Part shown: positions 1-4,323 of the stretch, in pieces
How positions within the stretch are numbered: the first letter of the stretch is position 1
Layout of the letters: the number at the start of each line of letters is the position of its first letter
Origin: Phycisphaerae bacterium
GTDB taxonomy: Bacteria > Planctomycetota > Phycisphaerae > UBA1845 > Fen-1342
DNA: 7,585 nucleotides
Reading direction: 5' to 3'
NCBI GenBank assembly: GCA_022842805.1
Contig: JALHOX010000229.1
Span: 1 to 7,585, forward strand
Made by a program: the position numbers and the translations under genes
The notes under the pieces: generated by a model
Told to the model about the DNA's origin: nothing
The model's database searches: none
What the model saw: the letters and a program-made list of their open reading frames with translations, nothing else

Positions 1-577
1 GGTGATATTCGAGTACGTCGTAGCCGTTGCCCTCTTCGGGCCAGATCAGGCCGGGCGGCAGCGTCGCGCCGAAGATTGCAATCGAAAGCGGCCACGCCAG
101 GATGGCCAGCAACGCGGTCTCAAGCCAGACGAATCCGACCCGCTTCAGCCCCGCCAGCTCCTCCGGTGGTGGATCAGCGATTTGCGCGGGTGGCGGCGCC
201 GCGTTCAGCAGTCGCGCCAGCCCCAGCACGATGCCCGCGATCACGAGAACCCACGCCGCCGCGCCGCTCAGCAGCCCCGTGCACCCGAGCAGCAGAACCA
301 GCGCGACGAGCAATCCCGACCCGAGCGCGGTCGCAAGAAGAAACGCCTGTGTTCCGCCGACGCGGCCCGGCAGCAGCCAGGCTGTCGGCCAAGCCCCAAA
401 TCCCGCCGCCGCCAGCAACAAGCCCGCCACGCGCAGGCCGTCTTCGAAGAGGACCAGCGGCGTGACCGACGAGCGCGTGCCGCTCAGCAGAATCGCGGCG
501 GCGACGACCAGCAGCGCCGGCAGCGCCGCAGGCGAGACGAAGGCGCGGCCGCGGCTGGGGTGCGATGCGCTGGTCAC
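1..577 (-). CDS. Multi-spanning membrane protein, possibly GT-C/GT39-like glycosyltransferase (partial, C-terminus beyond left edge)
   Basis: The minus-strand frame is open from a GTG at 577 to the window edge (192 codons, no stop), so only the N-terminus is present. Five hydrophobic segments are visible at about residues 17-33, 49-70, 76-97, 106-124 and 150-170. A Pro-rich linker (AAPPPAQIADPPPEE) lies between the fourth and fifth. After segment 5 comes WPEEGNGYDVLEYH. In GT-C glycosyltransferases the first large outer loop carries acidic catalytic residues, and I recall planctomycetal GT39-like proteins with a YDVLEYHLQ-type motif at this place, so a lipid-sugar-dependent glycosyltransferase is possible. 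No ATG is available. GTG 577 lies 11 nt past the ferredoxin stop and has no clear Shine-Dalgarno, which suggests translational coupling; an upstream start overlapping the ferredoxin gene cannot be excluded. The membrane-protein call is firm, the function tentative. Confidence 0.62.
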   Translation of the reverse strand, partial: MTSASHPSRGRAFVSPAALPALLVVAAAILLSGTRSSVTPLVLFEDGLRVAGLLLAAAGFGAWPTAWLLPGRVGGTQAFLLATALGSGLLVALVLLLGCTGLLSGAAAWVLVIAGIVLGLARLLNAAPPPAQIADPPPEELAGLKRVGFVWLETALLAILAWPLSIAIFGATLPPGLIWPEEGNGYDVLEYH

Positions 578-588
578 CGAGGCGTGCG

Positions 589-849
589 TCAGGATTTCTT
601 GTAGTAGTCGGCGTTGATCTGTACGAAACGGACCTGCGATTCGGGCAGTTCGTCCTCGGTGTAGATCGCCTTCACCGGGCACTCGTCGACGCACAGCCCG
701 CAGTCGATACAGGTCTCGGGGTCGATGTAGAGCTGATCGACCTTGCCGAAATCGGGCTCGTCCTTGCGCGGGTGGATGCAGTCGACCGGGCAGACGTCGA
801 CGCAGGCGGTGTCCTTCGTGCCGATGCAGGTCTCGGTGATAATGTGCAT
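589..849 (-). CDS. fdxA: 7Fe ferredoxin ([3Fe-4S][4Fe-4S], FdxA/Azotobacter FdI type)
   Basis: This is an 86-residue soluble electron carrier with two ferredoxin motifs. The first is C8-x7-C16-x3-C20-P with an extra C24. The second is C47-x2-C50-x2-C53-x3-C57-P. By the Azotobacter FdI and Thermus pattern, C8, C16 and C57 hold the [3Fe-4S] cluster, C20, C47, C50 and C53 hold the [4Fe-4S] cluster, and C24 is free. Thr11 occupies the position where an 8Fe protein would have the second CxxC cysteine, which supports the 7Fe assignment. The start is ATG 849, giving the usual MHIITETCIG N-terminus, with GGAGGA 8 nt upstream. An in-frame extension to 939 adds an Arg/Pro-rich stretch unlike the family and is rejected. 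Redox partners cannot be told from this context. Confidence 0.93.
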   Translation of the reverse strand: MHIITETCIGTKDTACVDVCPVDCIHPRKDEPDFGKVDQLYIDPETCIDCGLCVDECPVKAIYTEDELPESQVRFVQINADYYKKS

Positions 850-857
850 ATCTGTCT

Positions 858-863
858 TCCTCC
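858..863 (-). promoter_or_regulatory. Ribosome binding site of the ferredoxin gene
   Basis: GGAGGA reads on the minus strand 8 nt before ATG 849. It is a strong Shine-Dalgarno at ideal spacing and decides the start in favour of the 86-residue form. Confidence 0.8.
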
Positions 864-937
864 GCGGCGGTCCGCGCGATGAGGGTCTGTTCACCCGGGG
901 CGAGCGGCCTCTGCCGGTCGCCAAATTACGATGGGGC

Positions 938-964
938 ATTATAGGGGTGATTGCACCGCTGCAA
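938..964 (-). promoter_or_regulatory. Candidate sigma70-type promoter for the ferredoxin gene
   Basis: On the minus strand a perfect TATAAT (943 to 938) follows a TTGCAG -35-like hexamer (964 to 959) after a 15-nt spacer, shorter than the ideal 17. It lies just past the stop of the upstream DUF2330-like gene and would give a 5' leader of about 80 nt. The -10 match is exact in otherwise GC-rich DNA, but the -35 spacing is poor. Confidence 0.4.
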
Positions 965-969
965 CGCCT

Positions 970-2325
970 TCAGGCGCCGACCAAGTATGAGAGCGCGAAA
1001 TGCGACGTGTACGCCAGAAGCATGTAAACCAAGTAGAAAATCACTGCGAATGCGAGTTTCTGTGCCGCTTCGCTTGTGCCGTCTCGACGGGCGGTACATA
1101 TGTGATGGGAGTTTCGCAATGCGAACAAAAGTCCGACGAAGGTGCCGAGGTTGGCAAGGCCGAGCGCTGCGCCGGCCAATGGACGCCGCATCATGAGCAA
1201 CCCCGCGACGGCGCCGGAGACGGCGGACAGCAGTGCGATTGTCAGAACCAGTACAACGGGACAAGCGTTCGGCGGCAGGCCGCTGATCAACGCGGCACGC
1301 GCCGGCCGGCGCGACGTCGTGGGGACGAATTCGAGATCCGCGGTGAACTCATTGGGGGCTCGCTCGCTCGTAAATGACGTGTACCGCAGCTTGGTCTCCC
1401 TGCGATCGGAGCTGTTCATGCCCACTCGCTCCGCGGCGGTCGCGTCAATCCAACAATACTGACCGTCGCCCGCAATCACACTTGGCGAAGAGCCGGTGTG
1501 CGCTTCAACCCAGCCCCGAACCTGAAGGCGCAGTTCGACGTTGTCGGTGGAATAGTGCGGCCGATTCGGACGCGGCGTGAAGCTGACGCGGAGCGGAAAC
1601 CACGGCTTGTCGGAGGGGAACTCGACTTCGACGCACGGCGTGCGGGTGTCGCGAAGGCGCGGGTCGCGCGGGGCGTGGTCGGCGGTTCGGTCAAATTCCG
1701 CTCGGAATTCCGCGACCGAACCAATCCAGACTGCAATGAGCGAGTGTTCGCCGTTGAGGTAGGGGCCGAATGTCGCAAGTTGCTCGTTCTCGACTCTGAC
1801 GCCGGCGGCGGTGAGATGAGCCACGAGTGCGTCCATATCGTTGGTCGAGAGGACTTCGCAGCGCATGCCGAAGGTCTCGATCGCGTCTGAGATTGTCAGT
1901 GCACCGGAAGGGTCGAAGCTGCCCATCGAAGGAATGCAACAGCAGGGGAGGACCGCCCATGAGAGCGTCCAAAAGTACCAGTCGCCCAAGCGCCCATCGG
2001 CCACATGAACAATGTTCCGGCCGCGCAAGGTTGAATATTCATTCAGCGGCTTCACACGAACTGCGCCGCCCCGTCCACGGACGGGGAACAGCCAAACTCC
2101 CCGTGCATCCTGCCCCTTGTCGCCAGGCAGATCGATCCAGACCGCAAGTCGCATGCGCTGCCGACCGTCGGCGTGGTCGATGATTGCCGATTGCGTTCGC
2201 TCGGGGAGAGGGCGCATGCCGACGTCGTCGTAGCAGAACGCTTTACCACCTGCACGGGTGGCGGCGACGAAGAGTCCTCCGAAAACGACCAGAATGAAAG
2301 GCGCCAACCAACCCTTCGGTGGCAT
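970..2325 (-). CDS. Membrane-anchored DUF2330-like protein of unknown function
   Basis: This 451-residue protein has an N-terminal signal or anchor helix (residues 8-22) and three C-terminal hydrophobic segments (about 354-377, 382-403 and 421-450). The large region between them should be extracytoplasmic. Residues 42-97 (ERTQSAIIDHADG, then GVWLFPVRG) and 235-250 (EFPSDKPWFPLRVSF) resemble conserved parts of DUF2330, a family without a known function, in which a repeated 'AWvlPvP' and 'vyPLrl' pattern occurs. The resemblance is from memory. A hydrophobic patch with three consecutive cysteines (WAVLPCCCIPS, 123-133) is notable. ATG 2325 is chosen because AAGGGG sits 8 nt upstream and the protein then begins directly with a signal-like helix. 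A GTG at 2379 would add 18 residues. GC is lower than in the flanking genes: sampled 60-base lines mostly run about 48-60 percent, with one near 68, against about 70. Confidence 0.8.
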   Translation of the reverse strand: MPPKGWLAPFILVVFGGLFVAATRAGGKAFCYDDVGMRPLPERTQSAIIDHADGRQRMRLAVWIDLPGDKGQDARGVWLFPVRGRGGAVRVKPLNEYSTLRGRNIVHVADGRLGDWYFWTLSWAVLPCCCIPSMGSFDPSGALTISDAIETFGMRCEVLSTNDMDALVAHLTAAGVRVENEQLATFGPYLNGEHSLIAVWIGSVAEFRAEFDRTADHAPRDPRLRDTRTPCVEVEFPSDKPWFPLRVSFTPRPNRPHYSTDNVELRLQVRGWVEAHTGSSPSVIAGDGQYCWIDATAAERVGMNSSDRRETKLRYTSFTSERAPNEFTADLEFVPTTSRRPARAALISGLPPNACPVVLVLTIALLSAVSGAVAGLLMMRRPLAGAALGLANLGTFVGLLFALRNSHHICTARRDGTSEAAQKLAFAVIFYLVYMLLAYTSHFALSYLVGA

Positions 2326-2333
2326 CGGACCAG

Positions 2334-2339
2334 CCCCTT
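2334..2339 (-). promoter_or_regulatory. Ribosome binding site of the DUF2330-like gene
   Basis: AAGGGG on the minus strand lies 8 nt before ATG 2325. It supports that start over the GTG at 2379, which has no comparable site. Confidence 0.5.
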
Positions 2340-2441
2340 TTTGCACTGAAGCTTCGGACGCTTGCGATTGCGCGAGCACACAACCGACCGCAACATCTCA
2401 TCGCGTCGCACTGCGAGGCATACGCCGAAGCCGGCCGACCC

Positions 2442-3488
2442 TTACGCCCCCTCAAACAGCCCTGGCTCCATCGGCACATTCGCAATCGATGGCGCACGGA
2501 CCGGCCGGCCGAGGTGCTCGTACGCCGCCGGCCGCGCGACGCGACCGCGCGGCGTGCGAATGACAAAGCCGATCTGCAGCAGGTAGGGCTCGACCACGTC
2601 TTCCAGCGTGTCGCGCTCGTGGCCCATGCTGGCGGCGATCGCCTCGATGCCCGCCGGGCCGCCGTCGTAGTGGTCCATCAGCGCCGTGAGATAAGCGTGA
2701 TCGAGGCCGTCGAGGCCGAGGCGATCGACCTGCAAGATCTCCATGGTTTTCTGAACGACGTCGAGCGAAACGCGCCCCGCGGCGCGGACATCGGCATAAT
2801 CGCGCACGCGCCGCAGCAACCGATTCGCAATGCGCGGCGTGCCGCGGGCCCGGGCCGCCAGCAGCGCCAGCGAGTCGGCCGGCGCCGCCATCGAGAGCAG
2901 TTGGGCGCTGCGCGTCGCGATCCGGGTCAGATCCGCATCGTCGTAATACTTGAGATGCAGCAGCAGGCCGAAGCGGCTGCGCAGCGCCGGCGAGAGCAAG
3001 CCGGAGCGGGTCGTGGCGCCGATCAGCGTAAAGGGCTTGAGCCGAAAATTGATCGTGCGCCCGCCGATGCCCGATTCGGTTGTGTAGTCGACGCGAAAGT
3101 CCTCGAGCGCGGGATAGAGAAACTCCTCGACCACTTTGCTGAGCCGGTGAATCTCGTCGATGAAGAGCACGTCGCCGGTTTCGAGCTGCGTGAGCAGGCT
3201 CATCAGGTCGCCTTGGCGGACGATCGCCGGACCGCTGGTGACGCGGATCGTGCGACCCAACTCCTCGGCCACGATGTGCGCGAGCGTGGTCTTGCCCAGG
3301 CCGGGTGGGCCATCGAGCAAGATGTGGTCGACCGGCTCGTTGCGCAGCCGAGCGGCGTCGAGCGCGATGCGTAATTGTTCGCGAACCTGATTCTGCCCAA
3401 TGCACTCATCGAGCCGCCGCGGGCGCAGCGAGCGGAGAAAAATCTCCTCGTCGGGGCCGGACTGATTGAAGACGCGTTCGATGGGCAT
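2442..3488 (-). CDS. ruvB: Holliday junction branch migration ATPase RuvB
   Basis: RuvB is the hexameric AAA+ motor that, with RuvA, drives branch migration of Holliday junctions before RuvC cleavage. At 348 residues it has the usual family length. Visible elements are an N-terminal 'LRPRRLDECIGQ' (21-32), Walker A GPPGLGKT (60-67), Walker B VLFIDEIHR (107-115), sensor 1 GATTRSG (157-163), the PALRSRFG arginine-finger region (167-174), sensor 2 GTPRIANRLLRRVRD (216-230) and a C-terminal winged helix ending RTPRGRVA (311-318). ATG 3488 fits the family N-terminus, although no strong Shine-Dalgarno is seen. ruvA and ruvC are not in the window, and the gene is divergent from blaI. The next minus-strand gene starts 116 nt past its stop. 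All catalytic motifs are intact. Confidence 0.97.
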   Translation of the reverse strand: MPIERVFNQSGPDEEIFLRSLRPRRLDECIGQNQVREQLRIALDAARLRNEPVDHILLDGPPGLGKTTLAHIVAEELGRTIRVTSGPAIVRQGDLMSLLTQLETGDVLFIDEIHRLSKVVEEFLYPALEDFRVDYTTESGIGGRTINFRLKPFTLIGATTRSGLLSPALRSRFGLLLHLKYYDDADLTRIATRSAQLLSMAAPADSLALLAARARGTPRIANRLLRRVRDYADVRAAGRVSLDVVQKTMEILQVDRLGLDGLDHAYLTALMDHYDGGPAGIEAIAASMGHERDTLEDVVEPYLLQIGFVIRTPRGRVARPAAYEHLGRPVRAPSIANVPMEPGLFEGA

Positions 3489-3517
3489 GGCGAACGGAAG
3501 GCTAACGCGGGGGGGTG

Positions 3518-3544
3518 CGAGTTGCGAGTGCGGAGTGTCGAGTT
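3518..3544 (+). repeat. GAGT-rich dispersed repeat, copy A (upstream of blaI)
   Basis: A 27-nt stretch beginning CGAGTTGCGAGTG and ending GTCGAGTT is built from four degenerate cGAGTt units. It matches copy B at 4193-4219 in 24 of 27 positions, in the same orientation. The two copies flank blaI. Confidence 0.75.
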
Positions 3545-3613
3545 AAAAACCGCTCCAGCGGGGCCGCTCGTCGCGCTCTTGCGCTCCACGCTTTGCTCCG
3601 CACCTCGACACTC
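3533..3613. repeat. 10-bp perfect inverted repeat upstream of blaI
   Basis: GAGTGTCGAG (3533-3542) and its exact complement CTCGACACTC (3604-3613) are separated by 61 nt. The left arm overlaps repeat copy A. The enclosed segment contains a small CCGCT/AGCGG hairpin (3550-3561) that on the minus strand is followed by five T residues. The arms could form a long stem in RNA from either strand, or be a remnant of a small mobile repeat. Confidence 0.5.
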
Positions 3614-3655
3614 ATCCTCGTCTGACACTTTCCGACAGGCGGCCCAAAATATTCG

Positions 3656-3684
3656 TTGCAACTCTCCGACAATAGTAGTAGAGT
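3656..3684 (+). promoter_or_regulatory. Candidate promoter of blaI
   Basis: TTGCAA (3656-3661) and TAGAGT (3679-3684) are separated by exactly 17 nt and each match the sigma70 hexamers at 4 of 6 positions. Transcription would begin near 3691, leaving a leader of about 42 nt before the blaI ATG. The overlapping dyads at 3675-3702 support this placement. Confidence 0.45.
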
Positions 3685-3702
3685 CTTCTACGACACACGT
3701 AG
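3675..3702. promoter_or_regulatory. Putative BlaI operator (overlapping GTAG/CTAC dyads)
   Basis: Two overlapping perfect inverted repeats share one half-site: GTAGA-N4-TCTAC (3678-3691) and CTACG-N5-CGTAG (3688-3702). A further GTAGTA (3675-3680) matches one half of the TACTAC/GTAGTA dyads I recall for MecI/BlaI-type operators. The sites cover the candidate -10 box and start point of the repressor gene just downstream, so bound repressor would block its own transcription. The sequences are seen directly; the operator role is inferred from family behaviour. Confidence 0.55.
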
Positions 3703-3732
3703 GAGACGCGCGGCTCGCGCGGAAAGATTCGC

Positions 3733-4146
3733 ATGCCAAGCAACGAATACGAACTGGCCGACGCCGAACTCGAAGTGCTCAAGGCACTTTGGGAAAAGCA
3801 GCCGGCCACAGTGCGGGAGCTTTTGGAGCGGCTGGCCCAGCGCGGCCGCACCTGGGCCTATACCACGGTGCAGACCTTCCTGACCCGGCTCGAACAAAAG
3901 GGCTTCGTCCGCAGCGACCGAAGCGGGGCGGCCTTCAATTATTCGGCCGCCGTGACGCGCGATCAGGTCGTCCGCTCGCGGCTCAAGTCGATGGTCTCAC
4001 AGCTCTTCGACGGTGCCGCCGGCGAACTGGTCCTGCAACTTGTGCGTCAGGAACGGTTATCTCCCAGTGAGGTGGCCGAATTGCAGAATCTGATCGAGAA
4101 ATTGGACGCCGACGCGCCTTCCGCGAAAGGGCGGCGACGGACGTAG
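3733..4146 (+). CDS. blaI: BlaI/MecI/CopY-family transcriptional repressor
   Basis: This is a 137-residue repressor with an N-terminal winged helix (about 7-75) and a C-terminal dimerisation part, the usual length for Penicillinase_R proteins. The signature ELEVLKALWEKQPATVRELL (12-31) is followed by the recognition-helix region WAYTTVQTFLTRLEQKGFV (41-59). The wing carries the typical short 'FNYSAAVTRDQ' turn. The C-terminal part contains SQLFDGAAGELVLQLV (88-103), characteristic of the family. The start is ATG 3733, with a modest GGAAAG 6 nt upstream. An M56 peptidase follows on the same strand, the classic partner that triggers repressor loss, and dyads lie over the promoter, so autoregulation is likely. 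The regulated target genes are not evident. The name blaI reflects the family; a beta-lactam role is not implied. Confidence 0.95.
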   Translation: MPSNEYELADAELEVLKALWEKQPATVRELLERLAQRGRTWAYTTVQTFLTRLEQKGFVRSDRSGAAFNYSAAVTRDQVVRSRLKSMVSQLFDGAAGELVLQLVRQERLSPSEVAELQNLIEKLDADAPSAKGRRRT

Positions 4147-4159
4147 CGTCTTCATCATG

Positions 4160-4173
4160 GGCCCGGTCGGGCC
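4160..4173 (+). other. Small GC hairpin 13 nt after the blaI stop
   Basis: GGCCC-GGTC-GGGCC forms a perfect 5-bp stem with a 4-nt loop. No T-run follows, so it is not a standard intrinsic terminator. It could pause polymerase or stabilise the blaI 3' end. Confidence 0.3.
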
Positions 4174-4192
4174 GCACCCTCAGCCAGCGTTT

Positions 4193-4219
4193 CGAGTTGC
4201 GGGTGCAGAGTTTCGAGTT
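4193..4219 (+). repeat. GAGT-rich dispersed repeat, copy B (between blaI and the M56 gene)
   Basis: This is the second copy of the 27-nt element at 3518-3544, beginning CGAGTTGCGGGTG and ending TTTCGAGTT. It has three mismatches and the same orientation, 675 nt downstream of copy A. Confidence 0.75.
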
Positions 4220-4229
4220 GAAGGCAAAT

Positions 4230-4247
4230 CCGCGCGGCTTCGCGCGG
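4230..4247 (+). other. 7-bp GC hairpin in the blaI-M56 intergenic region
   Basis: CCGCGCG-GCTT-CGCGCGG is a perfect stem of seven G-C pairs with a 4-nt loop, lying 11 nt after repeat copy B. No U-tract follows. A weaker hairpin, GGCGGC/GCCGCC (4283-4303), lies 9 nt before the M56 Shine-Dalgarno. Together they could reduce read-through or expression of the downstream gene relative to blaI. Confidence 0.4.
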
Positions 4248-4312
4248 GCTGTTGATACGACGAATGCGGTGACCATCGGATCGGCGGCAGTTCTTGCGCC
4301 GCCTCAGCTTCG

Positions 4313-4317
4313 AAAGG
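4313..4317 (+). promoter_or_regulatory. Ribosome binding site deciding the GTG start of the M56 gene
   Basis: AAAGG lies 6 nt before GTG 4324. The same frame is closed by TGA at 4270, which limits the possible upstream start, and no ATG lies between that stop and 4324. Confidence 0.6.
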
Positions 4318-4323
4318 TGCGTC

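Noticed and set aside
2..604. Two overlapping plus-strand frames of about 200 codons at the left edge
   Set aside because: Both give Arg/Gln- or Ser/Ala-rich sequence without motifs, while the minus strand encodes a coherent multi-helix membrane protein.
850..939. N-terminal extension of the ferredoxin to 939
   Set aside because: The added residues are Arg/Pro-rich and absent from the family, and a strong GGAGGA precedes the internal ATG 849.
2319..3374. A 351-codon plus-strand frame opposite ruvB
   Set aside because: It is antisense to a fully conserved RuvB and has a biased, motif-free translation.
3545..3561. Intrinsic terminator on the minus strand upstream of ruvB
   Set aside because: The stem is only 5 bp with a 2-nt loop (or 4 bp with 4 nt). 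The T-run is real, but the hairpin is too weak to call as a terminator.
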